A stretch of 64,000 bases of DNA from the NCBI GenBank assembly GCA_026075535.2, contig AP026548.1:7998001-8062000 (forward strand), written 5' to 3'. A program made the translations under genes and the position numbers. The notes beneath the pieces were generated by a model. The model was given only the letters and a program-made list of their open reading frames with translations, did no database searches and was not told where the DNA came from. The DNA is from Tricholoma matsutake (taxonomy: Eukaryota > Basidiomycota > Agaricomycetes > Agaricales > Tricholomataceae). This document shows, in pieces, positions 46,791-57,694 of the stretch. Numbering within the stretch: the first letter of the stretch is position 1; each line of letters begins with the position of its first letter.

Positions 46791-46965
46791 ACTACCCCTG
46801 TACCCATTGTTCCCACCTCAACCCTCGAACAGCCATACCATTACCAAACAGACCCCTCACCTTCGCCACCCCTTATGTATTCGGGTGGAGGCACACCCAC
46901 CACAGATGGGCTGCTTCCTCATTCTGACTAGGCAATGCCTTGCCCAAGAGTAGAGAAAAGAAAAC
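46791..46965. other. Short flank of repeat A
   Basis: CCT/ACC-rich stretch (46780-46880); a short open plus frame from 46702 begins in the repeat. Confidence 0.3.
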
Positions 46966-47514
46966 ATGCGAGGTCCTCAAACGGTGTCTTCATTTGGCGG
47001 AGAACAGATAATCAGGGCAAGTGGGGACCTCTGGAATGAGAAAGCCTGGAGGACAGCGGATGGTGAGGATTTGTCAGGTTCTTGTGAGTTTCTGCACTTC
47101 TGCTTTGTCAAGCTTGGTCTAATGGTTCTACTAGTCCACTTCATCCCCGTTTTCACTTGCCCAGGTCCTGTTTGTTATCGTGCCGTCTTTCCTAGATCCT
47201 CCAATCTTGTGAACGACATGAGTTTGTCCGACTTCTCTGGATCTCACACTTGGAAGATTGCTGACACTGATGATCAACCTGCAGCCTCAGGCTTGATGTG
47301 GCTTGGTGTCTTCATGAGGGGTATGGTTTGTGATGTTGAAGTTGAGCCCACCTACAGTCTTCAAAGAGTTTTCAAGCTCGTTGGCGGCAGCTTAAGCATA
47401 CCCAAGCTGAAAGAATGCAGGGCGAATGACTGTGGGTATCAGAAGCTCCAGGTTCCAGTGGAGAGGATTGGCAGCAAGTCCAGAGAAGAGGTCCTAGCAG
47501 CTTGCTTGAACTAA
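46966..47514 (+). CDS. Unrecognised protein, probably two exons
   Basis: A 182-codon frame. A GT-AG segment at 47084-47164 (gtgagt ... ttgcccag, 81 nt) encodes an atypical hydrophobic stretch and can be removed without changing frame, giving about 155 aa (DLSGSCPVCYRAVFPRSS). No domain, signal peptide or membrane span is recognised. The intron-like signal is the main reason to call it real. It follows directly on a type-1 A repeat, so it could be captured or flanking DNA. Confidence 0.35.
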   Translation: MRGPQTVSSFGGEQIIRASGDLWNEKAWRTADGEDLSGSCEFLHFCFVKLGLMVLLVHFIPVFTCPGPVCYRAVFPRSSNLVNDMSLSDFSGSHTWKIADTDDQPAASGLMWLGVFMRGMVCDVEVEPTYSLQRVFKLVGGSLSIPKLKECRANDCGYQKLQVPVERIGSKSREEVLAACLN

Positions 47515-49057
47515 GATAACTGGGAAGAGCTTCACCATGACGAAGTTGTGGCTGGGTGCATCTATCTGGTGATCGAACTTCCTTCCGGTGAGATAGTTCC
47601 TTTTCTACTGAGTGGAGGCCAATCCCTGATGTTCGATAGGTGACATTAGAGTGGCCACAGAATGCTCTTGGCCAATTAAACACCAGGCAGCCAGAGGTGC
47701 GATTGATATCATTCTCGAAATGAGTCGTCTGACAGGCTTCCTTTAGAAATACCTTGAAATAAAGAAAATGTCGCCAGCTGAAAGGAAGAAGGTCAACAAA
47801 CATGTCGTATTCTTTGCTGGAAAGGGCGCTCTGGCTTGTGAGTCTTGATGATCCTTATGTGCTCGCGTCTGACTGCATTTACTGTGTAGACTATATTGCA
47901 AAATTGGTTTGTCGTATGACCGTCTTGATGTTAGCGAGCAATTAATAAATGTTCAGACAATCTGCCTCATCGTCAATGCCGACCCTGAAACGAAAGACTA
48001 TCTTATGCTCTACTCCCCAGAAGCAAGCCCCCATTAAGACAGAACTTCACATTTGAAGTACCCAACACTTCTGTCCCAGTTGTCGAGATGTGCTGGCTGA
48101 TATCAGAGGCGGGGATGAAAATTTCCACGAGCGAGACAGAGTAGTCTGGGAGGAACTGTCAGTATGTTGTGGCATTGTGAGTTTCTGCAGCATTGATGCT
48201 GATTGGTGTGAGGTAGATGGTGCGAATATCGAGATTGCTGAGGAAGTTAGTGTTGTGTTTGTTATAATCATCTGAGACGTACTAATCTCATTTATGCGTA
48301 GGTCGGGGAGAGCAATGTCTGTTAGTAACTCGTCTCATTCAATCATCCCGCACTGCTCATTTCTGATGCCTTGTTAGTCTTCTTTGGTCACCTTACCCCG
48401 TACATTGTCTGGTGTTATTTGATGCTCTCATTTCTTATTCTGCCGCTTCCAGAGCTGTGGAAGACCTCCGGTACCAGTAGATGTATCACCCTATCCCCAT
48501 TGCCCATCTTTGGCGAACGTCCTTAACCAGGTTTCAGCTGGTATTTTGGTGATGGCAGGGTGTATGAGCCATAAGTTCCTGATGTTTGACCTCCATCAAA
48601 CAATGGATTACTGATACTTTCATGTCTAGACTTCTAAATACCATTAGACAAGGTGATTACTACCTTCTTTTGGATGATTTCGATTCCTGTGAGTCTAAGC
48701 TAGGGTCAGATATAGCATAACATTTCCTAGCTGCATCAATATAGACATTGCAGCATTGGGGATGGTGGACGAAGCATATCGCAACCAAGACGACTAGAGG
48801 TCGATCTGAACTACAGCCAAGGCGAGTGAATGTTTCCTGCTGGCTCTCTTTGCATTGTCTTAACAAGTCCCTTTATACTACAGATTGGCAAGTTCAGTTT
48901 GGATCGTGCTATTAATGAATATGCAGAAAGCTACTGGAACATCGAGCCTACACCTGTGTCTAGTAAGAAATGAGGTCTGAGATGAATGAGGTTATTTCTG
49001 TGTCTCCACATTTTCCTGATGAACAACCTTCGAAGTCGTGTCATCCACAGCCATTTT
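47515..49057. other. Intergenic, weak coding traces
   Basis: A plus-strand piece at about 48075-48275 (CPSCRDVLADIRGG) looks protein-like and contains CxxC, but no gene can be assembled. Confidence 0.3.
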
Positions 49058-49822
49058 GCTGAATTTCGTCCTTTGCACTTGGAGAACATGTGGATCTCTG
49101 GATGACTCGGAAGCTATGATGAGCTTACCACTTTTCACCCATCACTCATCTCTGTCTTGTAGCTTGCAAGTCTACATTCAACTCTCCAGTACTTCGACCA
49201 TTTTATCTTGATATACATTTACGATTATTCTCCCTTCTGCACAGATTTCCACAGCATCACTTCCAACTTCAATTTGTCCTGATATACATAGTAAAATGTT
49301 CCTCCCTTCTGCATGGATTTCCACAGCATCGCTTCTAGGAGGGTTTCAAATTCTGTGTTTTCATTATCCAAGACCCAGATCGTAGGACAGATCGAAGAGA
49401 CTGGGACTCATTCTGGAGTACAGTTGCTGCTGTGTTTGCCATCTCATGTCATGTCAGTCAGGAAGGAACAAATTCAGCGCGGGAAACCGCTGCGATGATC
49501 ACTGTTCCTGTCATTTGCTGCATCTCAGTCATCGTGCATGCACACTGCGTTCTATCACATTTGATCCTGCAATTTTCCAGCAGGGAAACTGCCGTGATTA
49601 GTGCAGTCAACAACTCTCTTTGCTTTAAGAAGAGTTTACATTCATCTTTGAACATTCATGTTCATGATGTGTCACTCGTTCTTGCCCTCCCATGCAGTTA
49701 GAATTTGTGCACTTGCGGTGGAGAAGAAGCTGTGCTTCCTGTTGCGCATGCTGCTCATCACGCATCGAGTCTTAGTTGTTGATAGATCTATGCCATTCTG
49801 CTACTCTAAATCGTCTTAGCAT
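49058..49822 (+). repeat. Composite repeat, module A, copy 4 (5'-truncated, type-2 end)
   Basis: Begins inside A at the equivalent of position 290 and ends with the type-2 3' end seen at 4449-4660. It keeps the best-preserved hairpin, CAGCG-CGGGAAAC-CGCTG (49475-49492). Other copies at 49237-49254, 49309-49326 and about 49578. Confidence 0.85.
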
Positions 49823-50485
49823 AGGCGCACAATGGGAATTCAAGTGAATATTAAAATGCCAATTAATTGTATTTGTGGTATGTTACCTCAGTGCTATAGT
49901 TCATGCCATGACCTTAGAAACTCATGAATGTGACAGATCTATCAGGACAATGGTGGACTATACGATATACAACTGTACATCCTAGTACATATCATCATAG
50001 GACAGGCGTGACACCATGGGCACTGTGATGTGGTGACTATTATGGTGTAAGTACCTTCCCTTATCATTCTCGCATATGGAATAATTGATGATTGTCTCCC
50101 ATGCTCATCAGGTCTCGTCATGAGTACATCCTAGTACGTCCTGTTACAGGAAAGGTGTGGCACAACTGCCACCCTGCAATCGTGACCATTGCATTTGTAA
50201 GTGCCTCCTCTTACCTACGTGATTGTCCTTCTCCCATGCTCATCAGGTCTCCTCACAAGTACGTCCTAGTACGTCCTGTCACAAGAAAGGCACGGCACAA
50301 CTACCACCCTGAAATCATGACCATTGCTTTGTAAGTGCAGGATCTCTCATGCTAATCAGGTCTCCTCATGAGTATGTCCTAGTACGTCCTGTCACAAGGC
50401 GTGGCATAACTGCCACCCTGAAATTGTGACCGTTGTTTTTGTAAGTACCCTTCCTTACCTATGTCATAATTGCAATCTGAACTGT
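49823..50485 (-). repeat. Composite repeat, linker L and array T inverted
   Basis: Reverse complement of the linker and array seen at 44755-45420. Module A next to it is not inverted, so the order here is A(+), L(-), T(-), B(+). Confidence 0.85.
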
Positions 50486-51600
50486 GGATATTCTTGCAAA
50501 GATGACGCTAACATCATACTGGAAGATGCAGCGATACCACACAAACTGCTGATGGCGCGTCGGGAAAATTGAAGGAACAACTTTCAGGACTGATTCTGAG
50601 GTTAGAAGGTGCAATGATGTCGCCATGTTTGGCTACCTTTTTCAAAACGTCGCAAAAGAACCTGCCAGAGGGCAAAATAACAGAGAACCTGTATGTGATT
50701 TTTTTGCTTATTTCATGGTTTGAACATCATTCATATTTTTGTCTCTAGCTGTGGTATGTCAAGATGGATTGTCCACCTAGAAATGACTGAGCCCTTTGAA
50801 GGCTGCATGTGTTGGATGTATGAACTTTATTGTGCTGTCCGTCGATCTAGACTACTTTACGACCTGCTCCTGCTCCTTGTGGCCCACAGTCTCATGGCAT
50901 CTTCTTGGTTTCTCCCGAAGGGCAGCGTCGTCCATGGCCCACATACCCAATTGTCTCTAGATCTATTCTCTTCTCTAAATAGAATTAGCGCTGTAAGGGC
51001 TGCTCCTCATTCCCTACCTTATCAATTCTGCGCAGGATTCCACTGCATCTATATCATTCGTTTGTTGGGATTTCAGCCACAAATCCTTTCCTTTTTCCAT
51101 TTTGTTTCAATCCCTGTGTGGGAATCCACTGCAGCTGTACACTCTACACCTCCTTTTTGGCACCCGCTGAAATGTCGACATGCGGGAGCATATCTCTGTA
51201 GGTTTGAAAACACAGTTCTGCTCTTTAGTCTAAAATCCTTACAATCTTTATTCTTTGGGTGAATATAATGCTGTGTAGCTTCTTCGTCTGGTTATACATT
51301 TAGTCGTGTTCTGCATTGATTTTCATTTGCCAGGATGACTAATTCACTCTTGGTGGTTGTGCCCAACAATGGAGACTGGTGTTGCGGCTCTGCCCTGTGT
51401 TTACTCTAGATCTGCGGGCGGGGGTTTGCTACAATGATCACGATGCCATTTGTTTTTCTCATTTCAGCCACATTGTTCTCGGTGCCATCACCATTGATGA
51501 ACTCTGTTCTGGTTGTATTCGACTGTTCTCAACTTACCTGCATGCCCATTGAAAGTCATAGTACTAGTGGGCAAATTAGTGTTGTTGAACAGAAGATGTG
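50486..51600 (+). repeat. Composite repeat, module B, copy 2
   Basis: Longest B copy, matching 9229-10103 and inverted 43835-44755. Hairpin motifs at 51028-51045 and 51114-51131. An open frame of 180 codons from 50720 parallels that at 9480. Confidence 0.8.
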
Positions 51601-52471
51601 TAGATGTACCACAAAGAGCATTCCTGACAGAATCCATCGCAAAGCTCGCTCGGCCTCGCGCCCAGTTGGAGGGCGGTTCACACCTTCCAGTTGAAGGTAT
51701 GCAACCGCTCCATGCTGCTGATACTTCCATCTATACTCAGACCTTCGCTGTGCCGCTGAACCCATGTTCTGGTCGCGGTTAACGTTGATGATCATATTTA
51801 CCAAGATTGCAAGCCTGTGTAGGTCCTGTGGTGATGCCAAGAAAGCTATCATAGCACAAGAAAGTTGAAAGGATTGTGTGGATCAGTCTCAGCAACTATG
51901 GGCAAAATGCATGGCATTGGTCGATCTGGCCTCAATGACAAAGTAGATGAGGAACTTCTCATTGACAAGAAGAAGCCCAAGAAGATGGAGGGCCCTCGAC
52001 CTCAGGATGGAACTGGTTTGTCCAGAATTGGCCCTACACCCCAGGGACCAGACCGCCATTTTCTGAGACACCATCGAGTGCATGCTCAATCGACAGAAAG
52101 AACAAGACTATCACTAGGATGATCATGTCGACATTCTGTATCAGGCCTTACTGGTACTCCACTTTCCAAGTTTGTCACCCCTGTTACTTTCTCAATATCA
52201 GAGTCAAGTAGAGATGGATGTGATGTCACCGTGGTGGACATATCCTTGTCGATAGGAGGGATGCTGCTGCCCATCCAAAAGTACCCGTCAAATATTCCGG
52301 CTTGTTTATCTTTGATTCCAACGACGACATGGATGTATATCAGGAAGAGTCCATGAACTTGAAGTTTGATGTGACAATTGTGACAGATGTCCCACTTGAT
52401 TGTTGTACAATATCCTGCATAGTCATTCATTTATTCCCCACACAACCTACTTTCCATCGCTTATCTGATCC
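51601..52471. other. Intergenic, nothing recognised
   Basis: Frames below 115 codons without domains (52086-52430 minus and 51865-52122 plus are the longest). Confidence 0.35.
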
Positions 52472-53323
52472 ATGTCTTCACCAACTCTCGTTCCTTCTAT
52501 GACATCCTCTCTTTCGACACCGCTTTCGCTGGATGCCGCCACACAATTTTCAAGAATGGAATACCTATTGGCATCATTTACATTCTATGGGGAGTTGGCA
52601 ATGGCATCTTCAGATGCCGATGACTTGGCTCTAAGTTCTGTCATGTCCCGGATACAGCAGGAATGGATGGAATGCAGGAAATTAGTACATCCTTGATCTT
52701 GGTTTCGCTATGAGCAACTGTAAGTTAACAGACATCTTCATCTAGTTGACTGTCCTGGCTTTGTGAGTTTACTTTCCGCTCTACGCCAAGAAGTGCTATC
52801 CATAAACACACAGCGCAACCCTCCCTGGACTTCTGGGCATTAGCAAGGATTCTATTGCCATAGAACAACTAACATGGGCCCGGCGCACCATCAGCCTCGC
52901 CTCTACATTGTTGGTAGTCGGCATTTTGTCTGATGCTTGGTTCATATGGCGATTTTGTTCCACCGATGTAACAACATTTAAGGTACGTATCGGAATATAC
53001 GTTCGAATTTTCCCATTCATCTCACCATTCTTCACTAGGCTCTTGCTGTTGATATATATGATAGCTATATACTTTTTTCAATTGCTTCACGTGTCCCCGC
53101 CTTCTGTGTGTTAACTTCTTTCCTGTCGCTACTTTTCTGGTACATGTTACAAGCTTTCGAGGCCTGGCAGCCAGTGGTTATCGCTATTATGTGTGTTGGT
53201 TTCCTCTTGGTGACATTACAGTACTGGGTAGATGGTGCTCACCAAATTGCACAAATAACGATGGAGTACACAAGCGCAGGATTCCGCAGGATTTTGAACA
53301 TCGGAGTTAATGATCCCTCTTGA
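52472..53323 (+). CDS. Small multi-span membrane protein, multi-exon
   Basis: Plus strand. A first exon from 52472 (MSSPTLVPSMTSSLSTPLS ... FTFYGELAMASSDADDLAL) is soluble and ends near an in-frame TGA where Arg would fit (52695). A middle exon (about 52840-52981) reads EQLTWARRTISLASTLLVVG then DAWFIWRFCSTDVTTFK, with donor GTACGT. A last exon (about 53105-53323) reads FLSLLFWYML, then PVVIAIMCVGFLLVTLQYWV. Three hydrophobic segments are visible, fitting a small integral membrane protein of unknown function as found in mushroom genomes. Some joins do not close in frame by eye, so a damaged gene is possible. The hairpin motif at 53272-53289 lies inside the last exon. Confidence 0.4.
53272..53289. 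repeat. Solitary hairpin motif AAGCG-CAGGATTC-CGCAG
   Basis: The same 18-nt motif as in repeats A and B. It is the only copy overlapping a proposed exon. Confidence 0.5.
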
Positions 53324-53423
53324 TATCAAACATTATAAGTATATATTCTATCTTGAATGACATTGACGCCTTGTCCGAGCAATCCTAATAGCATCACATT
53401 TGGATCTCTTTTGTTCCCCTCAT

Positions 53424-54100
53424 CTAAGTCATCTTCGCAAGAAGGGGGGAACGCGCAATCAAGGTCCAGTAGTAGGAGAACGCAGCACACAGGTGTGTCA
53501 GATATAATTCTGGAACTTGGTGCACAGGTTCATACATGGGATCCGGGTGGTCATCGGTAGCGCCCAAGGTCGAGGAAGGATTTGGAACAAGAGCAGTGTT
53601 TTTAGCAACAACATTGTAAGAATGGCTCTGATCCCATATGTGATAGCTTTCCAAGTAAATTTTCACCCAGTCGTATGCGAAATCTCCTGAAGAGAAGGAA
53701 GCGGTCATCTGTAAAATGTCAGGTTCGCTTCCAGAATTATGCTTGGGAGTAATGTACTATGAGACTGAAAACAGAAGTGTTTAACACTTATTAGAACGAT
53801 GAAGGACTTACAACTTGCCCCAGCCTCAACCGTTTTCTGGCCCACAATACATCCTGTCTCAATAAGTGACCCAAGGAAAATGAAATGCCACAGCTCAGCA
53901 ATCTGGGATTTGACAGCAAGTGCGCGATCAGTCGTATTGGCGAATACTGTCACCCAAGATTGTCGACATCCTACAAGGACTTTTTGTATAAGGTTGAGTA
54001 GTAGACGTATCTTCGTGCTTGGTCTGATAAGCAGCAGAGCAGGGAGAATCACATAGGTGTAACTAGTCGAGAGTGTATAAATCAGAGAGCTGTTGAACAT
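53424..54100 (-). pseudogene. BCS1-like AAA protein, truncated N-terminal part
   Basis: Minus strand. The first exon from 54100 contains a hydrophobic stretch (YVILPALLLIRPSTKI) and ELWHFIFLGSLIETGC, with an intron donor gtaagt at about 53813 and acceptor ttttcag at about 53770. The second exon reads SFSSGDFAYDWVKIYLES, then SHSYNVVAKNTA and YEPVHQVPELYL. This fits the BCS1 N-terminal domain, which in mitochondrial BCS1 precedes an AAA ATPase module and translocates the Rieske protein. No Walker A or B sequence follows; another gene begins at 53323. The gene is therefore cut off before its ATPase. Confidence 0.5.
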
Positions 54101-55834
54101 TAAAGCTTTTAGTGCTTCTGGAAGCCCCTACAGAAGCCATAGGTCAGGCCAGTCAGGACATATTCAGGAATGTAATAACACTAACAGCCGGGTCTTGGCT
54201 TGGTTGTAACGTCCGATTGAGGATAGGAAAATGTTCAACCCTCCCATCTTCCCATCCAGACAACGATCCCCATCTCCCCATTCTCAACCTCATCCACCCC
54301 CACACGCCTCTGCAGCACAATATACCCTCCCACAGCTCGGAAGCTTCAACAAATCACACACCTGCATATGCCTTCACTACTATGCAAACCGCTCTGATCA
54401 GTACAACAGCCTTAGCGAGGACATATGAAGATGGAAATGCACCTCCCGCATGCACATCTTGACCACTGGGTACTGCTGTCTAATTGAGGTGATGTCGATG
54501 TGCAAGGCTACATCGCTTTCGTAGTCTTTGGCCTTCATTTCGGACGTCATCTGCATCTTCCTCTTTTTCATGTGCTTGACTCAGAAGTGGGGGACGACGG
54601 TGGACGATAGTCATTGTCAACTTCCCCACGTCGTGAGTGAGATCTTAATGAAGGGCTTGGGGTTGAAATCAGTACCAACACAGATTTTCCCTCCCATTGG
54701 AGACGATGCGGGGAGCGAGGAAGGAGAGACGAGTGCTTTGGGAATTGTATGCAGTGGGCTTGGGCAATGGGCACAAGCTTCCTCGGCGTGGCTTGACTCT
54801 GATCCAGGGCACCGTCCTCAAGTGCGGACAGAGGGTTCGCCTTCTTCCCAATTCCGGAACTAGCTGCACCTTGGCTGCACCGCAACGAGGAGGCAAGAAC
54901 ATAATCATCCTCCTTGCCAATGTCGCACTCATCCCCGTCTTCAGCTTGGCCATTACTGATGTTTTGGACGTTCCAACATTTCGCTTTAGTTCCTCCTAGG
55001 TACCGGTAAGTGCTTACCACCAGATATCAATGATACATCCAGAATACTTCACGAGCCATACGTTGATGCTTTTGTGTGACATCTGGTCACGTACTTCATC
55101 CCTACACTGTTGTTAGTATCTTTCTGGTATCAAAGAGAATATACCTCAATACTTCCATGTTATCCAGCATGCACTATGGTGGAGGTATCATATCCATGGC
55201 CACCTGTTTTACTCTACCATACAGTCAGGATACTGATGTAGAAGTATTCTATCTATTTCCTCTATATTTCTTGATTACTGCTGGCCCGGTATCCTAAATG
55301 TTTCCTACCAGTATGGTGGTAATATCTTCACGATACTATGACCTGAAAATCCTCAGACTACTATACTATTTGCATACCTCCTGCATATCTCTGGCAAAGT
55401 ATCTTGATGTTATCCTAACAATATTATGAATGGTATGTTGGAAATACAGAGTTAAACTATGTCAATACCAGTAAGATACTGCCTCCTCAGTACATGAAAA
55501 TTATTTTGGGCCTTGTCTTCAATAGTCTACCAGAGGTATTCAAATGTTATATTGACAGTAACTGGGAAGTATTTTGCCAATTCTGGATAGGAAATCCAGC
55601 ATAATGTTACAATACTTACTTGTTACTGACATGAGGGTATGGTAGTCCACCACCAACATACTTCCAACATACTTCCTCATAAGTATCCTGACGGTATTAG
55701 GAATACTTCCAACATACTTACATAATACCCCATCAGGAGTATTGTGCCCTGCACCCAGTGCCCCCCCGAGAGATGTTGATATTTGGTGCACATGACTGCT
55801 TTAGGGTATGCTTTTTTTAGCACATCTACAATGA
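54101..55834. other. Intergenic; GTATC/AGTATT-rich stretch
   Basis: 54112-55020 has overlapping unrecognised frames (150 codons minus at 54568, 116 plus at 54112). From 55100 to 55760 the words gtatc, gatac and agtatt recur every 20-40 bp, including 'ccaacatactt' three times at 55655-55720. Confidence 0.4.
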
Positions 55835-56802
55835 AAGTCTTGTATCTCACTCATTTCTTGTCCAATTAGGTTCATTTAACTACAGATGGGAAAGTACATC
55901 ATTGGCCAGTCATCGGGAGAGTATTTGTCATTGTTTGGTATTGTTGTCATGGCTAAATATAGTATCTCCTTCAGTTTTCATCCAATTTGCACGATTTAAC
56001 TTGCAAATGAAAAGTATGCGGTTGGTCTATCACTGGGAAATATTTACAAGTATTTGGGATTGTTTGTTTATAGATCAAAAAGATCAACATAACTATATCA
56101 GAGCCAGTGTTTACTCAATTGAGTTTATTTAACTTGCGGAAGGGTATGTAACTTGGACACTTTGCCCTGTGCTGACAAAAGTTGTTTATATTTGTTTGTT
56201 AGATTATGAAAATACTGTATCTTGCTCAATCCTTGGCTGATTTCTTTTATTTAACTTGGAATGAGAAGATACATTATTGGCCAATCATTGGGAGGGTATT
56301 TGGCATTGTTTGGCATTGTTGTCATGGCTAAATATAGTATCTCCTTCAGTTTTCATCCATTTTGGATGATTTAACTTGCAAGATAAAAAGTATACTGTTG
56401 GTCTATTATTAAAAGATACTTACAAATATTTGGCATTATTTGTTCATATATCAAAAAATCAAAAAGATGATGTCAGAGCTGGTTTTAACTCACTTGAGTT
56501 TATTTAACTTGTAGAAGGGTGTAGCTTGGGCACTTTACACTGACAAAGGTTGTTTATCTTTAATTGTTAAATCATCAAAATACTGTATCTTGCCCATTTC
56601 TTGGCTGATTTGTTTTATTTAACTATAAGAAGATACACTATTGGCCCATCATTGGCCAATCATCAGAAGAGTATTTGGTATTGTTTGACATTGTTGTCAT
56701 GCCTAGATATAGTATCTCTTTTAGTTTTCATCCATTTTGGATGATTTAACATGAAAATAAAAAGATACTGTTGGTCTAGCCTTAAAGGATATTTACAGAT
56801 CT
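55835..56802 (+). repeat. Tandem repeat, about 370-bp unit, 2.6 copies
   Basis: Units are anchored on 'gaagatacattattggcc' type words at 55885, 56263 and 56628 (periods 378 and 365). Each includes 'ttgttgtcatggctaaatat' and 'ttcatccattttggatgatt' words. The third unit stops at 56802 where the LTR begins, so the retroelement inserted into the array. Confidence 0.8.
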
Positions 56803-57559
56803 TGTTAAGAACTGATCCTAGAGGGTTCATCGGAATCCGATCGGACACTGTGGGTGTTGTTTATGGAAGGTTGTCGGGTCGTTGTGGATTCTGCAGGAGG
56901 GGAAATGGAAAGGACTTGGCTTCAGCTTGTAAGAAGCTGTGCCCTTCACCTCGTCTGGTGTCCTAATTTCAAGTTGGAGGTTTGGAGGTAGGAACAGGAA
57001 AGTGCGGGTAAACGTGGGAAGGAGTACGGAGGGACTTAGGTTAAGTTCAGATGAGGTTAGAACTTCAGAGGGAGACTGGAGGTCGAGTCGAATGGAGTTT
57101 GGACTATTAGAGAACTGAGGTTGGAGTAGAAGGAGGTTTGGATTGGCAGATTAAAGTCGAGTCTATGTCGATGTACGAACTGAGGAATACAAGGCAAAAC
57201 TAACTAAGCTTAAATACTGTAGTCCGGAATAATGCGGAACAAGAACAAAGACTGCGGCAGTGTCTTGACTGCGGCAGTGTCTTGACTGCGGCAGTGTCTT
57301 GACTGCGGCAGTGTCTTGACTGCGTAGATAAATTATCTAGCGGGAGCTGCTCAGGAATCCATAGTTGAATTTGCAATAGAGACAGCAGCCTTGGGAAGGC
57401 AGCCGTGGATGCTGTACAAGGCGGCCTGGTGCACAGCAGTGTGGGCAGTGCAAGGCAGCCGGGAACGAAATTGGGAGGCATAGACAAAAATCAGGTTCAA
57501 CGTGCGGGAAAGGGTCAGATGGATGCGGGTTCCGATCGGGTGAGGAACGGTTCTTGACA
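56803..57559 (-). mobile_element. 3' LTR of a Ty3/gypsy element
   Basis: On the minus strand it starts TGTCAAGAAC (57559) and ends GTTCTTAACA (56803), a 10-bp terminal inverted repeat with one mismatch. A polypurine tract (57560-57574) precedes it directly, and gypsy coding DNA lies upstream on the same strand. A TATA-like 'tatttaagc' lies at about 57210. No second LTR copy occurs in the window. Confidence 0.8.
57249..57321 (-). repeat. 17-bp tandem repeat in the LTR
   Basis: 'gactgcggcagtgtctt' repeated four times with a partial fifth copy, about 40-110 bp upstream of the TATA-like site on the minus strand, where U3 enhancers sit in LTRs. Confidence 0.85.
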
Positions 57560-57574
57560 GTATTTCCCCCTTAG
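57560..57574 (-). promoter_or_regulatory. Polypurine tract
   Basis: AAGGGGGAAATAC (minus strand) directly before the LTR start, the expected primer site for plus-strand DNA synthesis. Confidence 0.7.
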
Positions 57575-57694
57575 TGCTGAGCCTACGAGGCACATGAGGG
57601 TTTGAGTCTGAATGAGGAAGTTGGTTGAATTTCTGAATATGGCAATTGGTTGAAAAATTTTCACATCATTTCCTACTCCCATCACGTATCAGAA

